Positions 1 through 7,528 of a stretch of DNA of 18,335 nucleotides are shown in pieces; the stretch's first letter is position 1; every line of letters begins with the position of its first letter. Made by a program: the position numbers and the translations under genes. Source of the DNA: Sporolactobacillus pectinivorans (GTDB lineage: Bacteria > Bacillota > Bacilli > Bacillales > Sporolactobacillaceae); NCBI RefSeq assembly GCF_002802965.1, contig NZ_NXGA01000001.1, positions 2,317,629 through 2,335,963 of the forward strand, given 5' to 3'. The notes under the pieces were generated by a model. It saw nothing but the letters and a program-made list of their open reading frames with translations. It was not told where the DNA came from and did not search any database.

Positions 1-179
1 AACTGCCGGCTCTGCGTCAACCTGAGTTTCCGCTCCTCAAATATAACCGGGGTGTCCTTAAGCCTGCCATCCGGCGATTTGTCCTCCTTTTCGAACAGAC
101 TCTTACGTTTTATATTAACACAAAATTTGGAAATATTTTGCAGAATATCAAATTTACGCTGGACAAGTACAGCGTATGA
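1..179 (+). CDS. 3' end of an unidentified protein gene (partial)
   Basis: The frame that starts at base 3 is open for 58 codons and ends at TGA 177-179. The translation reads naturally: a proline-containing stretch LPALRQPEFPLLKYNRGVLK, then a helix-like AIRRFVLLFEQTLTFY, then a basic tail ending in LDKYSV. The pattern 'P-x-x-P-L-L-x-Y-x-R ... A-I-x-R-F-x-x-L-F' is reminiscent of the last strand and helix of LysR-type effector domains, but that is a weak impression. A second plus-strand frame and one minus-strand frame are also open here, so the choice rests on amino acid composition and on the tidy stop. The stop lies directly against the stop of the converging GH13 gene (180-182), with no intergenic base. 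Confidence 0.5.
   Translation, partial: LPALRQPEFPLLKYNRGVLKPAIRRFVLLFEQTLTFYINTKFGNILQNIKFTLDKYSV
155..176. terminator. Hairpin at a zero-gap convergent junction (possible terminator)
   Basis: Perfect 7-bp arms TACGCTG (155-161) and CAGCGTA (170-176) enclose an 8-base loop. The hairpin sits inside the last codons of the plus-strand gene and just past the stop of the minus-strand GH13 gene. Neither side has a strong T-run (minus side continues AATTTGATATT), so a weak or Rho-assisted end signal is the most that can be claimed. No better terminator is visible for the glycogen operon. Confidence 0.3.
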
Positions 180-2042
180 TTAACCGCTAACGCTTTCTTT
201 AGTGATGACAAAATCGAGAGGACTGACATTGACGCCATTTCCAAATACCTTTTGCAACACTGAAAAAAGCCATTTTCCGTTAGTTTCATCCATCAGCTGA
301 TCCAACTCAAATCTCTGGTTCTCTAACGTTGTATTGAATATGGTCGCGGTAATGTCACCTTTGCCACAGGTTCGGATAAAGCCAAACAGTCTGCCCGCAG
401 AAAAAGGCAGATAATCGCCCGACTGTAAATTCGGATCTGTTCTGCGCGCACGTATCGCTTCGCGAAAGAAAGACTCGATTTCTTTGTTCTCATGCCCCCA
501 GGGGAAAAAACGTCGATTGTCCGGATCCTTTCCCCCCGTTAATCCGGCTTCGTCGCCGTAATAGACACACGGAACTCCCGGAAGGGTCATCAATAACCAT
601 ACGGCCAGCCGGAGTTTCATTTTGTCACCGGAGAGACAGCTTAATATTCTTTCCGTATCATGGGTTCCGATGTTATTCATATTGGCAAGGAGGGCATCGG
701 GCGGATAATTTGATTTCAAGGTCAGGCTTAACCGGGCAGCTTGTCTTGCATTAATCCGCTCAAGCAACAGATCAAGAATCATTTTTCTGAACGGGTAATT
801 CATTACACCATGCAGCATGCTGCCTTCCAGATAATGGCGTCTTTTTCCGTAAGCCATTTTATTTGATGCGTCTTCCCAGACTTCGCCAATTAAAACCTTT
901 CCATCATTCAGTGAAGCATGCCTTTCCATTGCGGCACGAATGCCCGCAATAAAATCATCAGGCAGTTCATCGGCAACATCTAGGCGCCACCCGCCAATAC
1001 CTGTTTCAGTCCACATATCAACAATACTTTCATCAGACCGATAAATAAAATCACGATAGCCTTCATTGCTTTTATCGACGGCCGGCAGATCGCTGATGTT
1101 CCACCAGCAATCATAGCTGTCAGGATAATGATGAAATGAAAACCAGTCATAAAAGGGAGATTGCCGGTCATTAAAAGCGCCATCTTCCCCATAACGTTTG
1201 AAACGATTAAAATAAATACTGTCTGCGCCAACGTGATTGAAAACACCATCCAATATAATGTGCATACCTGCATTTTTTGCATGCGCCACTAGTTTCTGGA
1301 ATGTTTTCGAGTCACCGAACATCGGGTCTATATGCCTGAAATCTGCAGTATTGTATTTATGATTGCTGCTGGCTTCAAAAATGGGGCTGAGGTAAAGAAC
1401 GGTTACCCCAAGACCGCGAAGATAATGCAGCTTATCGATAACCCCCTTCAGATTACCTCCGAAGAAATCCCAACGGACAATATTACCTTCATGATCGCGT
1501 ATATAATAAGGTTCGTCTTCTTCAGTTGCATAAATAAAAGAATTTTTCTTGGGATGATCGATTGTATGATATCGGTTTCCATTATTAAAGCGATCAACAA
1601 ATATATGGTAGATGACGCCGTGGCAATACCATTCAGGAGCGGGATCCCGCTGTGCATAGACGGTTATCTGGTATTGGCGAATTTGAGACGGATCATTGCA
1701 AAGTACACCACTGCCTCCAAAGTCATCTTCCGCTCTACCATAATAAACCATTCTATTACTGCCCCGATCGTCCTGAAATTCAATTTTGAAATGATAGAAA
1801 TACAGCCCCGCCGGTTCTTCAGTCGCGAATTTACACTTATAAATGTGAGCATCTTCCCCACCGGCTACCATCTCGATTTCTTCAAATGGATGACCGTCTT
1901 TCTGCATGACAAGCCGGACCTGCAGAACTTGGCTGAAATTCACCTCAATGGAGAAGTAAATATTCTGACCTGTCCGGACTGCTCCGAAAGGACGCCTGAA
2001 TTTTTCAGACCACGAATTGAAATAAACCGGTGACGTTTCCAT
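180..2042 (-). CDS. Intracellular GH13 glycosidase (neopullulanase / cyclomaltodextrinase / maltogenic amylase type)
   Basis: 620 residues. The catalytic barrel shows all four GH13 regions: DGVFNH (D265, H270), GWRLDVAD with nucleophile D355, LIGEVWE with acid/base E387, and NNIGTHDTER with H461/D462. About 130 residues precede the barrel (which opens near WYCHGVIYHIFVDRF); they resemble the CBM34-like N-domain of neopullulanase-type enzymes. There is no signal peptide, so the enzyme is cytoplasmic. It is the last gene of the glycogen cluster, 201 bp after glgP. By analogy with the amylase/amylopullulanase genes at the end of lactobacillus glg operons, it probably cleaves alpha-1,6 and/or alpha-1,4 bonds in phosphorylase limit dextrins. 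Exact specificity cannot be read from sequence. The ATG at 2042 is preceded by AGAAGGA at good spacing. Confidence 0.88.
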   Translation of the reverse strand: METSPVYFNSWSEKFRRPFGAVRTGQNIYFSIEVNFSQVLQVRLVMQKDGHPFEEIEMVAGGEDAHIYKCKFATEEPAGLYFYHFKIEFQDDRGSNRMVYYGRAEDDFGGSGVLCNDPSQIRQYQITVYAQRDPAPEWYCHGVIYHIFVDRFNNGNRYHTIDHPKKNSFIYATEEDEPYYIRDHEGNIVRWDFFGGNLKGVIDKLHYLRGLGVTVLYLSPIFEASSNHKYNTADFRHIDPMFGDSKTFQKLVAHAKNAGMHIILDGVFNHVGADSIYFNRFKRYGEDGAFNDRQSPFYDWFSFHHYPDSYDCWWNISDLPAVDKSNEGYRDFIYRSDESIVDMWTETGIGGWRLDVADELPDDFIAGIRAAMERHASLNDGKVLIGEVWEDASNKMAYGKRRHYLEGSMLHGVMNYPFRKMILDLLLERINARQAARLSLTLKSNYPPDALLANMNNIGTHDTERILSCLSGDKMKLRLAVWLLMTLPGVPCVYYGDEAGLTGGKDPDNRRFFPWGHENKEIESFFREAIRARRTDPNLQSGDYLPFSAGRLFGFIRTCGKGDITATIFNTTLENQRFELDQLMDETNGKWLFSVLQKVFGNGVNVSPLDFVITKESVSG

Positions 2043-2243
2043 AATGCAATCCTTCTTCCCGGTTAAAAATCGATACTAGAGAACGTTCGAAAAGTTACCC
2101 TTTTATACGGGCAGCACTTGATTTCAGTCCTAGCTGCCATCCCAAGTGGTGGCTCAAAAGTCGTGGCATTTCGAATGGGCTTTATAGAGACTTTTATTGA
2201 AACCACCATACAGACAAATGAATTCTTTCAACCTGGTTTTTGA
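2043..2243 (-). other. glgP-GH13 intergenic spacer
   Basis: This 201-bp gap holds no open frame of note. On the minus strand I see only weak promoter-like pieces (for example TTGAAA-15-TATGGT near its glgP end) and no T-tailed hairpin after glgP. The GH13 gene may be cotranscribed with glgP or have a weak promoter of its own; the sequence does not decide. Confidence 0.5.
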
Positions 2244-4634
2244 TTATACGTCCCAAATGTCCGCTGCATATTGGCGTACCGTGTAATCCGACGAAAAGAC
2301 ACCTGCTCCGGCAATATTGATCAGCGCCATTCTCTGCCACTTGATCTGATCCCGATAAAGATGATCAATTCTTTTCTGAGTTTCAATATACGTCTCGAAA
2401 TCTCTCAGTACAAAATATTCATCGCCGTACTTTACGAGGGAATCAAATATATCCCTGCCCTCAGTCTCAGCACCAGGTATAGTCCCGTCAATCAGCGTGT
2501 CGAGCACACGCTTCAACACGGGATCTTTCTCGTAATAGCTTGCAGCATGGTAGGATCCGTCCTGATAATATTGATAAACTTCCTTTTCCGTCAGGCCGAA
2601 AATAAAAATGTTTTCGGATCCAACCCGCTCACGGATTTCAACATTCGCTCCATCCAAAGTGGCGAGAGTTACAGCCCCGTTCAGCATGAGTTTCATGTTG
2701 CTTGTACCTGATGCCTCTTTCGATGCCAATGAAATCTGCTCGCTGACGTCTGCAGCAGGAATGATCCGCTCGGCCAGAGATACCCCATAATTCTCAACAA
2801 AAACGATCTTTAGTTTTCCTTTGATCGCCGCATCATGATTCACAAGATCTGCGACAGAATTTATGAGTTTAATAATTTCTTTGGCGTAAGTGTAGCTTGG
2901 TGCCGCTTTAGCGCCAAAGATAAAAACCCGCGGATAAATATCGGCATCCGGATCATCTTTCAGCGCCAGATAAAGTCTGACAATATTTAGTAAATTCAAC
3001 AACTGCCTTTTATAAGCGTGCAACCTTTTAATTTGCACATCGAAAATGGCATCCGGACTGATTTCCAGATTCATCGTCTTCTGAACGAAATTGGCAAATC
3101 TGACTTTATTCTCACGCTTGATAGCACTCAACTCACGCAGTGTGCTTTCATCGTTGCGGAAAGCCTTCAGCATTTTCAATTCGGTCGGTGTTGTTTCCCA
3201 GTCATCCCCAATCTTGTCGTTAATCAGATGGCGCAACGGCTCATTAGCGAGCATCAACCACCGCCTCTGAGTGATACCATTTGTCTTGTTATTGAACCGC
3301 GAAGGGAAGATGATGAAAAAATCATGCAACACTTTTTCTTTCAGGATCGCCGTGTGTAATTTAGCCACACCATTAATGCTATGGCTGCCGATGATAGCCA
3401 GATGAGCCATTTTTACATGTCCGCCTTCAACAATGCGTGTTCGGTTGATAATGTCCCATTCAAATAAAGTACTCATTTTCATGACATAGCGTCTGTCAAT
3501 CTCCTGAATGATCTGATAGATTCGCGGCAGAAGTGTGCTGATCATTTCAACCGGCCACTTCTCAAGCGCCTCAGACATAATTGTATGATTCGTATAGCTC
3601 ATAACATTGACGGTTACATTCCAAGCGTGCTCCCAGTCCATTTTCTCATCATCCAGAAGAAGGCGCATCAGTTCGGGAACACAAAGAGAAGGATGGGTAT
3701 CATTGATGTGTATGGCCACTTTTTCCGCCAGATGTGTCATATCCAGATTCATTTTCCGATAATGGCGCACGATGCTCTGCACACCGGCGGAAACGAAAAA
3801 ATACTCCTGTTTTAGCCGCAGCAGCCGCCCGTCATAATTCGAATCATCCGGATATAAGACTTCTGAAATACTTTCAATCCGATCCCTTTGCTGTATGTAG
3901 GAACGGTAGTCACTGCTTTCGTCCTGCGGAGGCATTTCAGCCGACCAGAGCCGCAGCGTATTTACAGTTTCATTCTTGAATCCGATAATGGGTGTATCAT
4001 AAGGCACGGCAAGAACGCGCTGGTCATGTTCATAATGGGGGATCAGATAGCCGCTTTTTGTATTTTCCATCCATACATTTCCATAGAAGCTGACAGTTAC
4101 CGCCATGTTCAGTCGTCTTGTTTCCCATACGTTCCCATTCTGCAGCCAATTCTCAGGAAGTTCAACTTGATAGCCATTGACAAACTTCTGCTTAAACAGA
4201 CCATATTTAAAACGAATACCATTTCCGTGTCCCGGAATGCGACATGTCGCGATTGAGTCGATAAAACAGGCTGCAAGGCGTCCGAGACCGCCGTTTCCTA
4301 GGCCCGGATCAGGTTCAACCTGTTCCAGCGTTTCCAAATCAATGCCAAGTTCTTTCAGGCCGGTGCGTACATTATCCAGGATGCCGAGATTCAGAAGGTT
4401 ACTCTTTAACATGCGTCCCAGCAGAAACTCCATTGAAAAATAATAGGCCTGCTTTTTCTTTCTACCTAGATAAAGTTGGTTCGTTTTGCCCCAGTTTTTT
4501 GAACAATAAGAGCGCACAAGGTTTCCCAGTGTCACGTATTGTTCAGCTGGCGCTGATTGTGCCAAATCCATAGAGTAGAGTTCCGTCAGCATTCGTTTGA
4601 AATCATCTTTGAATTTTCTTTTTGAAAGTTCCAT
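2244..4634 (-). CDS. glgP: Glycogen phosphorylase
   Basis: 796 residues from the chosen ATG, close to the roughly 798 of Bacillus subtilis GlgP. The enzyme (GT35, PLP-dependent) releases glucose-1-phosphate from the non-reducing ends of glycogen. Visible family marks: YYFSMEFLLGR near residue 64, PDPGLGNGGLGRLAACF near 108-124, NDTHPSLCVPELMR near 311-324, and the PLP-lysine motif EASGTSNMKLMLNG at 640-653 with Lys648. GTSNMK replaces the more usual GTGNMK, a mild change. The frame extends upstream to a TTG at 4676, but that start would lie inside a hairpin. The ATG at 4634 has AAAGGA 10 bases upstream and gives the normal family length. The gene follows glgD after 176 bp, unlike the tight glgC-glgD spacing. 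Confidence 0.95.
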   Translation of the reverse strand: MELSKRKFKDDFKRMLTELYSMDLAQSAPAEQYVTLGNLVRSYCSKNWGKTNQLYLGRKKKQAYYFSMEFLLGRMLKSNLLNLGILDNVRTGLKELGIDLETLEQVEPDPGLGNGGLGRLAACFIDSIATCRIPGHGNGIRFKYGLFKQKFVNGYQVELPENWLQNGNVWETRRLNMAVTVSFYGNVWMENTKSGYLIPHYEHDQRVLAVPYDTPIIGFKNETVNTLRLWSAEMPPQDESSDYRSYIQQRDRIESISEVLYPDDSNYDGRLLRLKQEYFFVSAGVQSIVRHYRKMNLDMTHLAEKVAIHINDTHPSLCVPELMRLLLDDEKMDWEHAWNVTVNVMSYTNHTIMSEALEKWPVEMISTLLPRIYQIIQEIDRRYVMKMSTLFEWDIINRTRIVEGGHVKMAHLAIIGSHSINGVAKLHTAILKEKVLHDFFIIFPSRFNNKTNGITQRRWLMLANEPLRHLINDKIGDDWETTPTELKMLKAFRNDESTLRELSAIKRENKVRFANFVQKTMNLEISPDAIFDVQIKRLHAYKRQLLNLLNIVRLYLALKDDPDADIYPRVFIFGAKAAPSYTYAKEIIKLINSVADLVNHDAAIKGKLKIVFVENYGVSLAERIIPAADVSEQISLASKEASGTSNMKLMLNGAVTLATLDGANVEIRERVGSENIFIFGLTEKEVYQYYQDGSYHAASYYEKDPVLKRVLDTLIDGTIPGAETEGRDIFDSLVKYGDEYFVLRDFETYIETQKRIDHLYRDQIKWQRMALINIAGAGVFSSDYTVRQYAADIWDV

Positions 4635-4661
4635 GTCTGCACCGTCCTTTATAAATAAAGC

Positions 4662-4686
4662 GCCCGGCACAGCCAATCAGCCGGGC
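4662..4686 (-). promoter_or_regulatory. GC-rich hairpin in the glgD-glgP intercistronic region
   Basis: Arms GCCCGGC (4662-4668) and GCCGGGC (4680-4686) form a perfect 7-bp GC-rich stem with an 11-base loop. The stem lies 27 bases upstream of the glgP ATG and has no T-run on the minus strand. It is therefore more likely an mRNA-stability or processing element, or a leaky pause site between glgD and glgP, than a terminator. The function is inferred. Confidence 0.45.
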
Positions 4687-4810
4687 AGATTGTAGTTTTG
4701 GATATACATGGTACATGAATCAGATGGTCACTTACAAAATTAGCATAACCCAAAATCCCGTATATTAAACTATTTTCCAAAAAGCGAAGCCATTCTTCAC
4801 CGGCCAGCAA

Positions 4811-6043
4811 TCAGGAAAGGGATGGATGGTAGTCTTCCCGGTCACCGGACTTTTCGGGAAGACTTTCAACTTGCGACAGCCCGGAATTTTCTTCAAGAAT
4901 CCGGCTGATGATCGAGTTTTTCTCAATGACAATCGGCTTATCTTTCGTCCCAATCAGTTTTGTGTTTGCTTCGATTCGGACTTGTTTATCAAGGACGACA
5001 TAACGAAGTTCAGCCCCGCTGCCGATGTAACTGCCCTGCATGACCAGAGAACTATTCAAAACTGCGCCTTTTTCCACTGTAACATTACGGAAAATAACAG
5101 AGTGAGTGACGTTCCCTTTGATGACGCAGCCATTGGCAACCAACGAATCACTGGCATCCGATGTTTTTGAGTAATAAGTGGGTGCCTCATTTTTGACTTT
5201 TGTATGGATCGGCTGGCTGCCCTTAAGCAATGCCGTCATGTTTGCATCCTGAAGCATATCCATGTTGGCGTCGTAATAGCTTTTGACTGAATTGATATTT
5301 TTTAAATATCCTGTATATTCAAAGCCGTTTGTCGGTAGTTTGACAATCGCCTGGTGAAGCACATCATTCAGATTGCAGTGCTCATTTTCAGCAACCACGT
5401 TTCGGATCAACTTCATCAAAAGTGTACTTTTCAGCAAATAAATTTCCATATTGATTAACGCTTTTTCTCCATTATTATGCAATGTACATGACCTCAGGCC
5501 CTGAACCAGCCCGTCGTCACCAATAGTCATACACGAAAGCCCTTCATCGCTCTTTGCCACTTGATCCACCGTCTTGTAAACAACGGTGATGTCCGCTCCC
5601 TGTTCGATATGATTGCGCAGTACAGCCTGCACATCAATGTTGCAGAGCATTTCCGTGCCCATCACAACAGCGTATTCTGCACCTGATTTTTCAATGAATT
5701 CCATGTTCTTGAAATAATTATAAATATCTCCATCCAGCAGTCTGCGCTGGCCCTCTCCAGGATCACTGGTAATTGAGGAGAAAAAGAACAGGCCGCCATG
5801 AACACTGTCCATCCCCCACTCTTTCCCGCTGCGGACGTGATCGTAGATCGAACGGATACTGTCATTTAAAAACACGCCGATCGTCTCGACACCCGCGGAT
5901 GTCAGATTTGACAGAGGAAAATCGACCAGACGATACCTGCTGCAAAAGGGCAGGCTCGCAACCGGCCTGGCAAGTGTTAATGGAAACAACACATGGCGGG
6001 GTTCCGTTAAATTGAGAATACCGCATATTTTATTCTTCCTCAT
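4811..6043 (-). CDS. glgD: Glucose-1-phosphate adenylyltransferase, non-catalytic GlgD subunit
   Basis: 410 residues, homologous to GlgC through the nucleotidyltransferase fold ([23 protein letters not shown] near 37-58) and the C-terminal left-handed beta-helix ([18 protein letters not shown] near 304-321). The catalytic signatures are lost: the GGxGxRL loop is replaced by ILNLTEPRH (9-17), and the GDHIYKMD motif of GlgC is [10 protein letters not shown] (128-137). This matches the known GlgD role as a partner that modulates GlgC in a heterotetramer. The gene overlaps the end of glgC by 14 bases, so the two are probably translationally coupled. The protein ends in a hydrophilic tail of about 20 residues and is longer than B. 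subtilis GlgD (about 343 residues). Confidence 0.93.
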   Translation of the reverse strand: MRKNKICGILNLTEPRHVLFPLTLARPVASLPFCSRYRLVDFPLSNLTSAGVETIGVFLNDSIRSIYDHVRSGKEWGMDSVHGGLFFFSSITSDPGEGQRRLLDGDIYNYFKNMEFIEKSGAEYAVVMGTEMLCNIDVQAVLRNHIEQGADITVVYKTVDQVAKSDEGLSCMTIGDDGLVQGLRSCTLHNNGEKALINMEIYLLKSTLLMKLIRNVVAENEHCNLNDVLHQAIVKLPTNGFEYTGYLKNINSVKSYYDANMDMLQDANMTALLKGSQPIHTKVKNEAPTYYSKTSDASDSLVANGCVIKGNVTHSVIFRNVTVEKGAVLNSSLVMQGSYIGSGAELRYVVLDKQVRIEANTKLIGTKDKPIVIEKNSIISRILEENSGLSQVESLPEKSGDREDYHPSLS

Positions 6044-7178
6044 CAGTTAAGCCCCCCACTACTTCGTTATAACCGACGACCTCGATCTCATCCTCGCCGA
6101 CAATCTGGGCGTTGTCGGCAAAAACGGCATGCTCGCCAACAATTGCATGTTCAATCGTTACATTTTTTCCGATCACGGTATTTGACATAATGATCGAGTC
6201 TTTAATCTTGCTGTTCAATCCGATTTTCACATTTTGCGAGATGATTGAATGGTCGACTTCGCCGGCAATATAACAACCGTCAACGATGAGCGACTCCTTG
6301 ACCTTTGCTTCGCTGGTCAGATAATGAGGCGGCGCAACAGGATTTTTTGAATAGATCCGCCATGATTTGTCTCTGATATTCAGTTCGTGATCCGGATTGA
6401 TGAATGCCATATTGGCATCCCACAGACTTTGAATCGTCCCGACATCTTTCCAGTATCCGTCAAAAGCGTATGCAAAAACATTTTCTCCATTAGCAAGAAA
6501 TGAAGGAATTACATTTTTACCGAAGTCATCCATATTCTGCCCGGTTGCATGGCTCTCGGTCAAATATCTTCGCAACACTTCCCACGTAAAAATATAAATA
6601 CCCATCGATGCAAGGTTGCTTTTTGGTTCAGCCGGCTTCTCTTCGAATTCGATAATTCTGTCTGTGTTATCCGTATTCATGATCCCGAACCGTGAAGCTT
6701 CTTCCAATGGAACGCGAATCACAGCCACGGTTGCTGTTGCTTTCTTCCTTTTATGAAAGTCCAGCATATGTTCATAATCCATTTTGTAAATATGGTCTCC
6801 TGACAAAATGAGAAGATAAGTCGGGTGATGGCTGTCTATATAACTGATATTCTGATAAATTGCGTGCGCTGTCCCTTCGAACCATTTCTCTCCGTCAAGG
6901 CTTGAATGCGGCTGAAGGATGGTTACTCCGCCTTCCTTGCTGTCCAATCCCCAATGGGAACCGTTGCCGATATGGCTGTTCAGTTCCAGCGGCTGATACT
7001 GAGTGACCACGCCAACCGTTTTGATGCCGGAATTGGAACAATTGCTTAATGAGAAGTCAATAATCCGGTATTTCCCACCGAAAGGCACCGCTGGTTTGGC
7101 AATCGTCCGCGTCAGCTTACCCAGTCTTGATCCCTGTCCACCTGCCAAAATCATCGCTATGACTTCATCATTCATCAT
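6030..7178 (-). CDS. glgC: Glucose-1-phosphate adenylyltransferase, catalytic subunit
   Basis: About 382 residues from the first ATG. It makes ADP-glucose from glucose-1-phosphate and ATP, the committed step of bacterial glycogen synthesis. Motifs: [12 protein letters not shown] (12-23, nucleotide loop), [15 protein letters not shown] (33-47), [11 protein letters not shown] (125-135, with Asp128 as catalytic metal ligand), FEEKP (178-182, Lys181 binding sugar phosphate), and YWKDVGTI, then a hexapeptide beta-helix and an acidic tail TDEEE. The frame runs back to a GTG at 7217, but that codon is part of the ribosome binding site AAAGGAGGTG. Alignment by eye with B. subtilis GlgC (MKKQCVAMLLAGG) puts the natural N terminus at ATG 7178 or 7175, even though no ribosome site lies right before it. 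Confidence 0.92.
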   Translation of the reverse strand: MMNDEVIAMILAGGQGSRLGKLTRTIAKPAVPFGGKYRIIDFSLSNCSNSGIKTVGVVTQYQPLELNSHIGNGSHWGLDSKEGGVTILQPHSSLDGEKWFEGTAHAIYQNISYIDSHHPTYLLILSGDHIYKMDYEHMLDFHKRKKATATVAVIRVPLEEASRFGIMNTDNTDRIIEFEEKPAEPKSNLASMGIYIFTWEVLRRYLTESHATGQNMDDFGKNVIPSFLANGENVFAYAFDGYWKDVGTIQSLWDANMAFINPDHELNIRDKSWRIYSKNPVAPPHYLTSEAKVKESLIVDGCYIAGEVDHSIISQNVKIGLNSKIKDSIIMSNTVIGKNVTIEHAIVGEHAVFADNAQIVGEDEIEVVGYNEVVGGLTDEEE

Positions 7179-7214
7179 CTGTGGAAAAAGGTTAAGAAAC
7201 GGCCTCTTTCCTCT

Positions 7215-7224
7215 CACCTCCTTT
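7215..7224 (-). promoter_or_regulatory. Strong Shine-Dalgarno sequence misplaced relative to glgC
   Basis: AAAGGAGGTG is nearly a perfect complement of the 16S 3' end. No start codon lies at the usual 5-12 base distance downstream. It lies inside a 12-codon minicistron that reads [12 protein letters not shown] (ATG 7230 to TAA 7192-7194), whose stop is 13 bases before the glgC ATG at 7178. Confidence 0.55.
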
Positions 7225-7340
7225 GCGCATTCAAAGAGCTATAATTACATCATATGAACCTGGCAAACGATTAATAAACGTCCGAGACGCTTGCTGTAAA
7301 TAATTTAATTTGGAAAGCAGAAGAAAGATTATTCCATTTT

Positions 7341-7354
7341 AAGAAAACGCTTAC
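7341..7354 (-). promoter_or_regulatory. CcpA cre site upstream of glgC
   Basis: On the minus strand the site reads TGTAAGCGTTTTCT and matches the consensus TGWAANCGNTNWCA at every position except the last base. It lies about 160 bp upstream of the glgC start, downstream of the TATAAT/inverted-repeat element. If transcription starts at that box, the cre site is inside the leader, a position typical of roadblock repression by CcpA. This would tie glgCDP to carbon catabolite control. Confidence 0.65.
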
Positions 7355-7408
7355 ATATAAATGTTCTTTTAAATTTTTTCCTGCAAATTTATCCCGATGC
7401 CAGCATCC

Positions 7409-7435
7409 AGTGTAAACAAACGTTTCGTTTACACT
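7409..7435 (-). promoter_or_regulatory. 27-bp inverted repeat, candidate operator upstream of glgC
   Basis: Arms AGTGTAAAC (7409-7417) and GTTTACACT (7427-7435) are perfect 9-bp inverted repeats around a 9-base core that contains AAACGTTT. The CG-centred symmetry is typical of LacI-family operators (CcpA, MalR and relatives), but the site is longer than and different from a plain cre. It starts three bases downstream of a perfect TATAAT on the minus strand, a position where a bound repressor would block initiation. The regulator is unknown. Confidence 0.6.
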
Positions 7436-7438
7436 ATT

Positions 7439-7444
7439 ATTATA
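7439..7444 (-). promoter_or_regulatory. -10 box of a probable glgCDP promoter
   Basis: A perfect TATAAT on the minus strand in the AT-rich glgA-glgC spacer. No good -35 is present at 17 bases (the region reads about CCGAAA), so the promoter would be activator-dependent or weak. Another candidate nearer the gene on the minus strand is TTTACA-18-TATTAA (about 7276-7305). Either would let glgC-glgD-glgP be transcribed separately from glgBA. Confidence 0.45.
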
Positions 7445-7528
7445 TTACTTTTTGTGGCAATTTCGGTTATATTTATAAAATATTTCTGAATTTTTTTGAT
7501 TAAATTATGGAAATTTATTTTTTCGTGC

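Noticed and set aside
26..85. 17-codon minus-strand ATG frame behind AAGGAGG downstream of the GH13 gene
   Set aside because: Very short, overlapped by the better-supported plus-strand coding frame; the AAGGAGG is probably chance.
1332..2033. 233-codon plus-strand frame antisense to the GH13 gene
   Set aside because: It is the shadow of a strongly supported coding region with all GH13 motifs, and its translation has no recognisable domain.
2043..2243. Possible riboswitch or T-box leader before the GH13 gene
   Set aside because: Only a short GCCATC/GGTGGC stem (about 2138-2155) is visible, without conserved riboswitch elements or a terminator.
4674..4676. TTG as start of glgP
   Set aside because: It lies in the loop of the intercistronic hairpin without a ribosome site; ATG 4634 has AAAGGA and gives normal length.
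7215..7217. GTG as start of glgC
   Set aside because: The codon is part of the Shine-Dalgarno sequence itself, and the resulting 13 extra residues do not match the family N terminus.
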